From assembly GCA_035286745.1 (NCBI GenBank), contig DATECU010000074.1:1-10069 (forward strand): a DNA stretch of 10,069 bases. Direction: 5' to 3'. The DNA is from DATECU01 sp035286745 (lineage in GTDB: Bacteria; Acidobacteriota; Vicinamibacteria; Fen-336). Numbering within the stretch: position 1 is the first letter of the stretch; each line of letters opens with the position of its first letter. The notes beneath the pieces were generated by a model, which saw only the letters and a program-made list of their open reading frames with translations, ran no database searches and had not been told where the DNA came from. Both the position numbers and the translations under genes were made by a program. Shown one piece after another: positions 1-5,813 of the stretch.

Positions 1-1
1 C

Positions 2-184
2 GCCGCCATCGCCACCTCCCTGGCGCCGATGCCGACGTTGCCCTTCCCTGCCATCACACCGGAAGCGATCGTAGCTGCGCTGTGCTTGGCGACGGCTTGC
101 AGTCTGGTATGGATCGACACCGAATCGAGGCCGCCGATGAGAACCGAATCGCACTGCACCGCCGTTCGAGGAGGACGATCGTGA
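2..184 (+). CDS. C-terminal end of an unidentified, possibly membrane protein (5' truncated)
   Basis: This reading frame is open from the window edge and ends at TGA 182-184, giving 60 visible residues. It contains a hydrophobic stretch at about residues 16-38 (around PEAIVAALCLATACSLVWID), which could be a last membrane helix, followed by a short polar tail. Its codons show stronger third-position G/C preference than the competing frame over the first 80 bases, which supports coding. Its stop overlaps the GTG start of the next gene as GTGA, a common sign of translational coupling, so the two genes may form one operon. The family cannot be named from this fragment. A C-terminal helix of a transporter is possible but unproven. 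The parallel frame that is continuous with the esterase is also open to the window edge, so the assignment is tentative. Confidence 0.42.
   Translation, partial: AAIATSLAPMPTLPFPAITPEAIVAALCLATACSLVWIDTESRPPMRTESHCTAVRGGRS
169..174 (+). promoter_or_regulatory. Strong ribosome binding site AGGAGG that decides the esterase start
   Basis: A perfect AGGAGG lies six bases before GTG 181. It favours this start over an in-frame GTG at 82, which has no comparable site and would place 33 non-signal-like residues ahead of the signal sequence. Confidence 0.75.
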
Positions 185-1053
185 AGAAGCACCCTGTCCT
201 GGCGATCTGCTTCGCGGTTGCCCTCACGGCCACCGTGACGACCGGCGTCAACGTGTACTTGCACGAGAGGCCATCGCTCGGAAAGAGCGTGGTCCCGAGG
301 ACGATGGACTCGAAGCTGCTTGGCGAGCCACGCGAGATGCTGGTGCACCTGCCCGAGAGCTACCATCGGAAGCCCGGCCAACGGTACCCGGTCGTCTATG
401 TACTCGACGGGTCGTCGGTGGACGTCCACACCGCGCATAGTGCCGCGCTGATGGCTCGCATTGGCGTCATGCCGGAGGTGATCGTGGTCGGCTTGCCGAA
501 CACCAGCGGCGCGAATCGCCAGCGCGACTATACGCCGCCGTTCATACGCAGAGACATCGACAAGTCAGACAGCCCTCCCGGAGCAGGCGATCGCTTCATC
601 GCCTTCCTGAGGAGCGAGGTCATGCCTTGGATCGAACGGGAATACCGTACGGCGTCGTTCCGGGTGCTGGTCGGTCACTCGCGCGGTGGCCTGCTTGCGG
701 TCTATTCGCTGATCGCCGACCCTGGGTTGTTCGATGCGAGGATTGCCCTCAGCCCCGCCTTGTGGCGCGATGACCAGGTCATGGTGTCGAAACTCAGGGA
801 GACCCTGCTGTCTCGCGCGGACCTGGACAGCTTCTTGTACATGAGCATGGGCAGCCAAGAGAACGAGAAGATGATGGCTGCCTATCGGAGCGCTGTCACC
901 ACCCTGCGGCAGCACGCCCCTCGCGGCCTTCGCTGGAGCGCGGATCTTACCGAGGGAGCAACGCACGCGACGAACGCAGAGACGTCGGCACCTGTGGGGT
1001 TCCGGACCCTCTACCGCGGTTGGCAGCCCGACCAGGAGCAGCCCCCAGACTGA
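181..1053 (+). CDS. Exported alpha/beta-hydrolase, putative esterase (esterase D / IroE-like family)
   Basis: The 290-residue product looks like a secreted or membrane-anchored serine esterase of the putative-esterase family (Pfam PF00756 type), which includes esterase D, feruloyl esterases and siderophore esterases such as IroE. A short basic N-terminus (MKKH) and hydrophobic segment at residues 5-24 act as signal peptide or anchor. The core strand motif PVVYVLDG is at 70-77, and the family-typical RxRDYTPP is around 113-120. The nucleophile elbow GHSRGG is at 165-170, with Ser167 as nucleophile. Glu227 in GSQEN and His262 in GATH are the likely remaining triad members. GTG is chosen as start because AGGAGG sits six bases upstream and the signal sequence begins there. 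The start overlaps the preceding stop (GTGA). The substrate cannot be inferred: no siderophore or polysaccharide genes are nearby. Confidence 0.82.
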   Translation: MKKHPVLAICFAVALTATVTTGVNVYLHERPSLGKSVVPRTMDSKLLGEPREMLVHLPESYHRKPGQRYPVVYVLDGSSVDVHTAHSAALMARIGVMPEVIVVGLPNTSGANRQRDYTPPFIRRDIDKSDSPPGAGDRFIAFLRSEVMPWIEREYRTASFRVLVGHSRGGLLAVYSLIADPGLFDARIALSPALWRDDQVMVSKLRETLLSRADLDSFLYMSMGSQENEKMMAAYRSAVTTLRQHAPRGLRWSADLTEGATHATNAETSAPVGFRTLYRGWQPDQEQPPD

Positions 1054-1076
1054 GCACCCACCAGGGTTGCGTGGGC

Positions 1077-1101
1077 GGGTCGGGGTCTCACTGGGCGACC
1101 C
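1077..1101 (+). terminator. Possible weak hairpin terminator after the esterase gene
   Basis: Perfect 6-bp arms GGGTCG (1077-1082) and CGACCC (1096-1101) enclose a 13-base loop, 23 bases after the esterase stop. No T-run follows (only TTC), so this is at best a weak or factor-assisted terminator. The rest of the 1054-1169 gap shows nothing else I can support. Confidence 0.3.
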
Positions 1102-1169
1102 TTCGAGGGGCGTGTCTTCCGGTCTTTCGCTCTTGCCCCAGGTCACGACTTGCGGCAAGCTGTCGGGGA

Positions 1170-1556
1170 GTGGCGATTCGAGTGGTTCGATTGGGAAGCC
1201 CCAGGGGAAGCGAAGAGGGGCTCCGCCTGGGCACCGTTCGGCGCCCTCCGCGTGGGGTGCCCAAGGCCGAGCACGCCTCACGCGACTTCTACGACGTCTG
1301 GCTGCCTGAGTTGGCTCCCAGCGAAGCCCTGGTCAAGGTTGCGCTCCTGGCCGGCAACCAGAGGGCCTGGCGGTCTTTCGTCACGCGCTACCGGAGCGAG
1401 ATGAAGCGGCCCCCGGCAGGCCGCCTGCTGGATCTGCTGGCCGCCATGTCGCACGCCGCCGACTTCTCGGTCGGCTGCTATTGCCCAGAGGAGAGCCGCT
1501 GTCACCGTTCGGTGCTGAGGGAGCTCCTGGCGGAGTGCGGTGCGCAGTTCGCCTGA
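1170..1556 (+). CDS. DUF488 family protein (YeaO-like)
   Basis: The 128-residue product matches the small DUF488/YeaO family, whose biochemical role is unknown. Family hallmarks are visible along its whole length: IRVVRLGSPRG near the N-terminus, GTVRRPPRGVPK at 21-32, RDFYDVWLPELAPSE at 38-52, and the cysteine/histidine signature VGCYCPEESRCHRSVLRELL at 101-120 with Cys103, Cys105, Cys111 and His112. These conserved residues suggest a metal or catalytic site, but that is inference. The length is normal for the family. The start is uncertain: GTG 1170 has no clear ribosome site, while an ATT at 1176, where homologues typically begin with Met-Ile-Arg, would sit five bases after GGGGAG (1165-1170). 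The gene is cytoplasmic (no signal peptide). A broken VOC gene abuts its 3' end. Confidence 0.85.
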   Translation: MAIRVVRLGSPRGSEEGLRLGTVRRPPRGVPKAEHASRDFYDVWLPELAPSEALVKVALLAGNQRAWRSFVTRYRSEMKRPPAGRLLDLLAAMSHAADFSVGCYCPEESRCHRSVLRELLAECGAQFA

Positions 1557-1714
1557 CGGTGCTGGAGGCACGCGAGGAGCTTCTCCGCGAAGGCGGCGCT
1601 CCGGTCGGGGAGGTCGTCGAGCTCACCACCGCCGATGGTCGACAGGTCGTCTGGTGCTACGTTCGCGACCCGGAGGGCAACGTCGTCGAGTTGCAGTCGT
1701 GGCAACAGACCTGA
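1550..1714 (+). pseudogene. Remnant of a glyoxalase/bleomycin-resistance (VOC) family gene, 5' end missing
   Basis: The frame entering from inside the DUF488 gene reads RLTVLEAREELLREGGAP, then GEVVELTTADGRQVVWCYVR and finally DPEGNVVELQSWQQT before TGA 1712-1714. The phrase WCYVRDPEGNVVELQSW is the characteristic C-terminal end of a vicinal-oxygen-chelate protein, including the glutamate (DPEGNxVE) that usually binds metal. A complete VOC protein has roughly 120-150 residues. Here only about 54 remain, corresponding to the second beta-alpha-beta-beta-beta module without its first strand. Homology appears to begin within the last codons of DUF488, so a deletion probably joined the two genes. 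GTG 1559 could start a 51-residue peptide, but no convincing ribosome site precedes it. It is most likely non-functional. Confidence 0.6.
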
Positions 1715-1750
1715 CAAGAACCGCAGGCCCGACCGCTCCCCGCGTGAGGA

Positions 1751-1766
1751 CGGGCGGGGGCGCCCG
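1751..1766. repeat. Perfect GC hairpin (CGGGCG/CGCCCG) just upstream of the TRAP operon
   Basis: Arms of 6 bp (1751-1756 and 1761-1766) flank a GGGG loop. It lies two bases before the extended -10 element and may act as an operator or as a factor-assisted terminator for the upstream genes. No T-run follows it. An alternative pairing of CCCCGC (1738-1743) with GCGGGG (1754-1759) competes with it. Confidence 0.4.
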
Positions 1767-1767
1767 G

Positions 1768-1776
1768 TGCTAGAAT
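1768..1776 (+). promoter_or_regulatory. Candidate extended -10 promoter of the TRAP operon
   Basis: TGCTAGAAT matches an extended sigma-70 -10 (TGnTAnAAT type) and stands out in GC-rich surroundings. The expected start of transcription, near 1783, would leave a leader of only about seven bases before ATG 1790. There is no recognisable -35 hexamer at 16-18 bases upstream, which an extended -10 can compensate for. Confidence 0.5.
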
Positions 1777-1789
1777 CGTCAGGTTCGCC

Positions 1790-2701
1790 ATGAACCGACA
1801 AGTCCTGCCGGTCCTGGGGGCGCTGGCCTTCCTGGCGTTTCCGGGTTGCTCCATCAAGAAGCTGGCCATCAACTCGCTGGGGAACGCCCTGGCCAGCGGG
1901 GGCAGCACCTACGCCGAGGACGACGATCCCGATCTGGTGCGCGAGGCGGTGCCCTTCGGCCTCAAGACCATCGAGGGCCTGCTGGCCGAGTCCCCGCGCC
2001 ATCGGGGCCTGTTGCTGGCGGCAGTCAGCGGCTTCACCCAGTACGGCTACGCCTTCATCCAGCAGGAGGCGGACTTCGTGGAAAGCCAGGACCTGAGAGC
2101 GGCCACCGCGCTCCGCGATCGCTCGCGCAAGCACTACAAGCGAGCCGTCGAGTACGGACTCCGCGGCCTGGAGGTCGAGGTTCCGGGCCTGCGAGTTCGC
2201 CTGCGGGCGGACCCCGAGGCCGCCCTCGCGCGCACCACCAAACGCCAAGTGCCGCTTCTCTACTGGACCGGCCTGGCCTGGGCTGCCGCAATCGCCATTT
2301 CGAAAGAGGACGCAGAGCTGACCGCCGATCAGTACGTTGTGGAGGCCATCATGCGCCGCGCCCTCGCTCTCGACGAAGGGTACGAGCACGGGGCCATTCA
2401 CGACTTCTTCATCGCCTTCGAAGGAGGGCGCCCGGCATCCGCGGGCGGATCGCTGAACAGGGCGGCCGGCCACCTGGAGCGCGCGCTTCACTTCGCCCGA
2501 GGGCGGCGGGCGGCGCCGCTCGTGACCTACGCCGAGATGGTGTCGGTGAGCCGGCAGGACAGGCAGGAGTTCGCGAAGCTCCTCGAACAGGCCTTGGCCG
2601 TGGATGTGGATCAGGCCAAGGAGCTGCGTCTCAGCAACCTCGTGTATCAGAAGCGCGCTCGCTGGCTCCTGCAAAGGACCGACGAGCTCATCCTCGAGTG
2701 A
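1790..2701 (+). CDS. tatT: TatT-like lipoprotein of a TPR-associated TRAP transporter
   Basis: The 303-residue product resembles the TRAP transporter TatT-component family, known from Treponema pallidum Tp0956. There, a helical lipoprotein with cryptic TPR-like repeats partners the TRAP binding protein. Visible features are a signal sequence (residues 1-19) ending at Cys20 in the context FPGCSIKK, a slightly unusual lipobox with Phe at -3, followed by an almost wholly helical sequence. The family-like segments VPFGLKTIEGLLAESP (45-60), FTQYGYAFIQQEAD (72-85), a helix with RSRKHYKRAVEYGLRGLE and YWTGLAWAAAIAIS follow in order. It is probably anchored in a membrane facing the periplasm, where it may hand a ligand to the binding protein. 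It is first in the operon, with ATG 1790 just after a promoter-like element; no ribosome site is visible. Its 3' end is 8 bp from the binding-protein gene. Confidence 0.82.
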   Translation: MNRQVLPVLGALAFLAFPGCSIKKLAINSLGNALASGGSTYAEDDDPDLVREAVPFGLKTIEGLLAESPRHRGLLLAAVSGFTQYGYAFIQQEADFVESQDLRAATALRDRSRKHYKRAVEYGLRGLEVEVPGLRVRLRADPEAALARTTKRQVPLLYWTGLAWAAAIAISKEDAELTADQYVVEAIMRRALALDEGYEHGAIHDFFIAFEGGRPASAGGSLNRAAGHLERALHFARGRRAAPLVTYAEMVSVSRQDRQEFAKLLEQALAVDVDQAKELRLSNLVYQKRARWLLQRTDELILE

Positions 2702-2709
2702 GAAGAACC

Positions 2710-3738
2710 ATGGGTTTGGCCTGGTCCAGCCGTACCGCCGCCGCCTTCTTGCTGGCACTCGGCGCCTTCTCGATGAAGAGCGCAAGCGCCCAACCCATCG
2801 TGATCAAGATGGCGACGCTGGTGCCCGATGGGTCTTCCTGGCATCAGATCCTGAAGGAAACCGGGGAGAAGTGGAAGACCCTCTCCGGCGGCCGGGTGAT
2901 CGTCCGAATCTACCCGGGCGGGGTGATGGGCGACGACCCCGACGTGGTGCGCAAGATGCGGCTGGGGACCATCAACGCGGGGGTTCTGACGTCGGTCGGG
3001 CTGGCCGAGGTGGACAAGTCGGTCTACGCGTTGGGCGTGCCCCTGATGTTCGACTCCTACGAGGAGGTCTATTACGTCCTGGAGAAGATGCGGCCCCGAC
3101 TGGAAGCCAGCCTGGAGGCCAAGGGCTTCGTGGTCCTCAACTGGGCCGACGGCGGCTGGGTGCAGTTCTTCACTCAGAAGCCGGTGGCCACCCCCGACGA
3201 CCTGCGGGCTCTGAAGCTCTTCACCTGGGCCGGCGACACCGACGCCGTGGAGCTCTGGAAATCGGCCGGCTTCAACCCGGTGCCACTGCCGGCCACCGAG
3301 ATCGCCACCGGCCTCAAGACCGGGCTGGTCACTGCGTTAGGCTCACCGCCTCAGGTGGCGGTGATCTCCCAGTACTACACGAGCGCCAAGAACATGACCG
3401 ACCTGCGGTGGCAGCTCTTGTTGGGCGCCACTCTGATCAGCAAGAGCGCCTGGGATAGGATCCCCGCCGACGTTCGGCCGGCCCTGCTGGAAGCGGCCCG
3501 GGAAGCCGGCAGGCGCCTGCAAACCGAGATCCGCGAGAGCGCCGGCCGTGACATCGAGGCCATGAAGAAGCGGGGCCTCAACGTGGTGCCGGTGGATGCC
3601 AAGACCCGCGCGTCCTGGCAGAAGACGGCGGAGGGCCTCTACCCGAGGATCCGCGGCCTTATCGTGCCCGCCGACGCCTTCGACGAGGCCCAGCGCTTCC
3701 GCGACGAGTACCGCAAGGCGGGCGGGCGCGGGCATTGA
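2710..3738 (+). CDS. dctP: TRAP transporter substrate-binding protein (DctP family, TatP-like)
   Basis: The 342-residue product is a periplasmic TRAP solute receptor. A signal peptide (residues 1-27) ends in SASA before QPIVIKMATL and has no lipobox cysteine, so the mature protein should be soluble. DctP-family landmarks are ATLVPDGSSWHQIL (36-49), WKTLSGGRVIVRIYPGGVMG (55-74), DVVRKMRLGTINAG (78-91), LGVPLMFDSYEEV (108-120), NPVPLPATEIATGLKTG (189-205) and LLLGATLISKSAWDRIP (236-252). The length is usual for the family. In canonical receptors the segment after DDLRALK carries an arginine that clamps a substrate carboxylate. Here the corresponding position reads Phe171, followed by TWAG, as expected for the TatP branch with a different, perhaps hydrophobic, ligand (inference). 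It follows tatT by 8 bp and its TGA overlaps the permease start, so all three genes are probably co-translated. Confidence 0.9.
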   Translation: MGLAWSSRTAAAFLLALGAFSMKSASAQPIVIKMATLVPDGSSWHQILKETGEKWKTLSGGRVIVRIYPGGVMGDDPDVVRKMRLGTINAGVLTSVGLAEVDKSVYALGVPLMFDSYEEVYYVLEKMRPRLEASLEAKGFVVLNWADGGWVQFFTQKPVATPDDLRALKLFTWAGDTDAVELWKSAGFNPVPLPATEIATGLKTGLVTALGSPPQVAVISQYYTSAKNMTDLRWQLLLGATLISKSAWDRIPADVRPALLEAAREAGRRLQTEIRESAGRDIEAMKKRGLNVVPVDAKTRASWQKTAEGLYPRIRGLIVPADAFDEAQRFRDEYRKAGGRGH

Positions 3739-5561
3739 AGCTGGCCGGGCTGCTCAGGCGGACCGAAGACGGGGCGGTGATCGGGGCCCTGGCCTTCGCC
3801 ACCCTGCTGCCGCTGATCGACGCCCTGGGCCGTCCGCTAGGCGGCTTCCACGTTCCCGGCTCTGCCGCCTACGTCCAGCAGCTCACGCTCTGGCTGGCCT
3901 TCGTGGGAGGGCTGCTCACCACCCGTGAACGTAAGCACCTGACGCTGTCCACAACCGAGTTCCTGGGCGAGGGCCGGGCCAAGAGGATCGCCCTCGGCGT
4001 CTCGGCGGCGCTGGCGGCGGCGGTGATGGCGGTCCTGGCCTACGCCAGCCTGCTGGTGGTCAAGACCAACCGCGAGGAAGCGCGGGTGCTGCCCGGCGGC
4101 ATCCCCATCTGGGTGAGCGAGTGCATCATGCCGCTCTGTCTCGCCCTGATGGCCCTGCGCTTTCTGTGGCAGTCGTCGGAAAGCTGGAAGGGACGGCTGG
4201 CCGCGACCTCGGTGGTGGCTCTCGCCTTCGGCCTGGGCCTGGTTCCGACCCAGGCCGCTCTTGCCGCCTGGCCACTCGGCCTGATGCTGGTGGCCGCCGC
4301 CTTCCTGGGCACCCCGGTGTTCGCGGTCATGGGCGGGTTGGCGCTCTTGCTCTTTTTCAAGGATGGCACGCCGGTGGCCGCGGTCTCCGCCGAAGTCTAC
4401 CGACTGATCGCCTCACCCACGCTCCCAGCCATTCCGCTGCTCACCGCCTGCGGTTATGTGCTTGCCGAAGGCGGAGCCTCCACCCGCTTGCTCCGCTTCT
4501 TCAAGGCCCTCTTCGGCTGGCTGCCGGGAGGCCTGGCCGTCATGGTGGCCGCGGTCTGTGCGCTCTTTACCACCTTCACCGGCGGTTCCGGCGTCACCAT
4601 CATAGCGCTAGGTGGCCTGGTCTATCCCATCCTCAAGAAGGACGGCTACCCCGAGAGCTTCTCCCTGGGCCTGGTCACCGCCTCCGGCAGCCTGGGCCTG
4701 CTGTTCCCCCCCAGCTTGCCGGTCATCCTGTATGCGGTGGTGGCCAGCAGCGCCAAGATGAACGTGCCCGCCGACTCCCTCTATCTGGCGGGCCTGCTGC
4801 CCGGGTTCGTGATGGTCGCCCTGGTGGCCGCCTACGGGATCTACATGGGGCGGCGCTCGAAGGCCGAGAGCCAGCCCTTTGTGGGGCGCGAGCTGGCGAT
4901 GGCCACCTGGGAAGCCAAGTGGGAGCTGTTCCTACCGGTGTTCGTGATCCTGCTCTTCGTCAGCGGCTGGGCCTCGATGGTGGAGACGGCGGCGGCCTCG
5001 GTCGCCTATGCGGTTGTCACTCAGTGCCTGATCACCCGTGACATCCCCTTGACCGCGCTGCCCCGGGTGCTGACCAAGGCGGCCGCGCTTCTGGGAGCCG
5101 TGCTGGTGCTCCTGTCGCTGGCCATGGGCCTCACCGCCTACCTGGTCGACATTCAGGTGGCCGAGTGGCTGCTCGAGTTCGTAAAGGGCCACATCCACTC
5201 GCGGGTGGTATTCCTGCTGGCGCTCAACCTCCTGCTGCTGATCGTGGGCTGCCTGATGGACATCTTCTCCGCCATCGTGATCGTGGTGCCCTTGATCGCT
5301 CCCATGGGGGCCGCGTTTGGCGTGGATCCGGTGCACCTGGGGATCATCTTCCTGGCCAACCTGGAGCTGGGCTTCCTGACCCCGCCGGTGGGAATGAACC
5401 TGTTCCTCGCCTCGTCCCGCTTCGGCAAGCCGCTGCTCGACATCTACCGCGATGTCGTGCCCTTCCTCATCATCCTCGGCCTGGGCGTGCTGCTCATCAC
5501 CTACGCTCCCTGGATGTCGCTGGGGGTGCTGGAGCTCCTCGGCAAGCAGACCGTGCCCTGA
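3735..5561 (+). CDS. TRAP transporter fused small and large permease (DctQ-DctM)
   Basis: This 608-residue inner-membrane protein combines both TRAP membrane subunits. Residues 1 to about 150 form the DctQ-like part, with four helices (about 12-31, 44-62, 86-108, 129-146) and the conserved TLWLAFVGGLLTTRERKHLT region. From about 157 onward follows the 12-helix-type DctM domain. DctM signatures are FTGGSGVTIIALGGL (281-295), TASGSLGLLFPPSLPVILYA (315-334), ETAAASVAYA (417-426) and LELGFLTPPVGMNLFLAS (543-560), which include the Na+ and elevator-domain loops. Import should be driven by a sodium or proton gradient using ligand delivered by the upstream binding protein. The start is TTG 3735, sharing four bases with the preceding TGA. 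The start is supported by the basic N-terminus MKLAGLLRRTEDG and by the absence of a better candidate. Fused QM permeases are common in TPAT operons. Confidence 0.9.
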   Translation: MKLAGLLRRTEDGAVIGALAFATLLPLIDALGRPLGGFHVPGSAAYVQQLTLWLAFVGGLLTTRERKHLTLSTTEFLGEGRAKRIALGVSAALAAAVMAVLAYASLLVVKTNREEARVLPGGIPIWVSECIMPLCLALMALRFLWQSSESWKGRLAATSVVALAFGLGLVPTQAALAAWPLGLMLVAAAFLGTPVFAVMGGLALLLFFKDGTPVAAVSAEVYRLIASPTLPAIPLLTACGYVLAEGGASTRLLRFFKALFGWLPGGLAVMVAAVCALFTTFTGGSGVTIIALGGLVYPILKKDGYPESFSLGLVTASGSLGLLFPPSLPVILYAVVASSAKMNVPADSLYLAGLLPGFVMVALVAAYGIYMGRRSKAESQPFVGRELAMATWEAKWELFLPVFVILLFVSGWASMVETAAASVAYAVVTQCLITRDIPLTALPRVLTKAAALLGAVLVLLSLAMGLTAYLVDIQVAEWLLEFVKGHIHSRVVFLLALNLLLLIVGCLMDIFSAIVIVVPLIAPMGAAFGVDPVHLGIIFLANLELGFLTPPVGMNLFLASSRFGKPLLDIYRDVVPFLIILGLGVLLITYAPWMSLGVLELLGKQTVP

Positions 5562-5660
5562 GGCACACGGAGGCACGAGAGGCCTCGGCGCAGCATGGCC
5601 GCAACCACCGAACGGATTCACCACTCCAGGGCGCCGACGCGGGGGGCCCGGAACGCGGCA

Positions 5661-5735
5661 GTCAGCCATCAGCCACGGCAGGGTGCGCCGCACTCCAACC
5701 TCGCCGTCAGCCGTAGCTGAAGGCTGATCGCTGAC
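5661..5735. repeat. Imperfect inverted repeat built from GCTGA heptamers
   Basis: The 14-base arm at 5661-5674 (GTCAGCCATCAGCC) is complementary to 5722-5735 with 13 of 14 matches, separated by 47 bases. A smaller perfect hairpin, TCAGC-CGTA-GCTGA (5707-5720), lies inside. The structure could serve as a bidirectional terminator between the convergent genes; this is inference. Confidence 0.55.
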
Positions 5736-5753
5736 CGCTGACAGCTGACAGCT
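5716..5753 (+). repeat. Tandem heptanucleotide repeat, consensus GCTGANN, five copies plus GCT
   Basis: Successive units are GCTGAAG, GCTGATC, GCTGACC, GCTGACA and GCTGACA, then a partial GCT. Two further units, GCTGAAC and GCTGATC, occur at 5794-5807 out of phase. Opposite-orientation copies occur at 5661-5674 and near 5705-5712. The first five positions of every unit are invariant and only the last two vary. Confidence 0.8.
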
Positions 5754-5813
5754 ACCACATGCGACGAGTGGTCGCTTGCGCTGGCTGCTTTCTGCTGAAC
5801 GCTGATCGCTCGT

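Larger units (their letters stand above)
5562..5813. other. Convergent intergenic region without a gene
   Basis: These 252 bases separate the 3' ends of the TRAP operon (+) and the DUF3187 gene (-). I find no convincing coding sequence. The content is heptamer repeats and inverted arms (listed separately). No classical hairpin plus T-run is visible for either strand, so termination is either Rho-dependent or uses the repeat-formed structure. Confidence 0.6.

Noticed and set aside
1132..1159. CTTGCC/GGCAAG pair before the DUF488 gene as an operator
   Set aside because: The arms are only 6 bp with a 16-base loop and a competing inner CTTG/CAAG pairing. This is expected by chance in GC-rich DNA.
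565..1281. 238-residue minus-strand frame opposite the esterase
   Set aside because: Its composition is Pro/Arg/Gly-rich without motifs, and the plus-strand frame carries the GHSRGG nucleophile motif.
1846..2709. Open frame continuous with the receptor gene, extending it to 630 residues
   Set aside because: The extra 288 residues are an Arg/Gly/Pro-rich shadow of tatT. The receptor has a proper signal peptide starting at ATG 2710.
1502..2785. 427-residue minus-strand frame opposite tatT
   Set aside because: It is antisense to tatT, which has a lipoprotein signal and family motifs. The shadow sequence shows no domain and arises from high GC content.
4932..5693. 253-residue minus-strand frame opposite the permease
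   Set aside because: It is a His/Gln/Arg-rich antisense of the DctM membrane helices, a typical shadow.
5661..5810. CRISPR array or transposon end
   Set aside because: The heptamer units are far too short and have no spacers. No terminal inverted repeats, target duplication or transposase are present.
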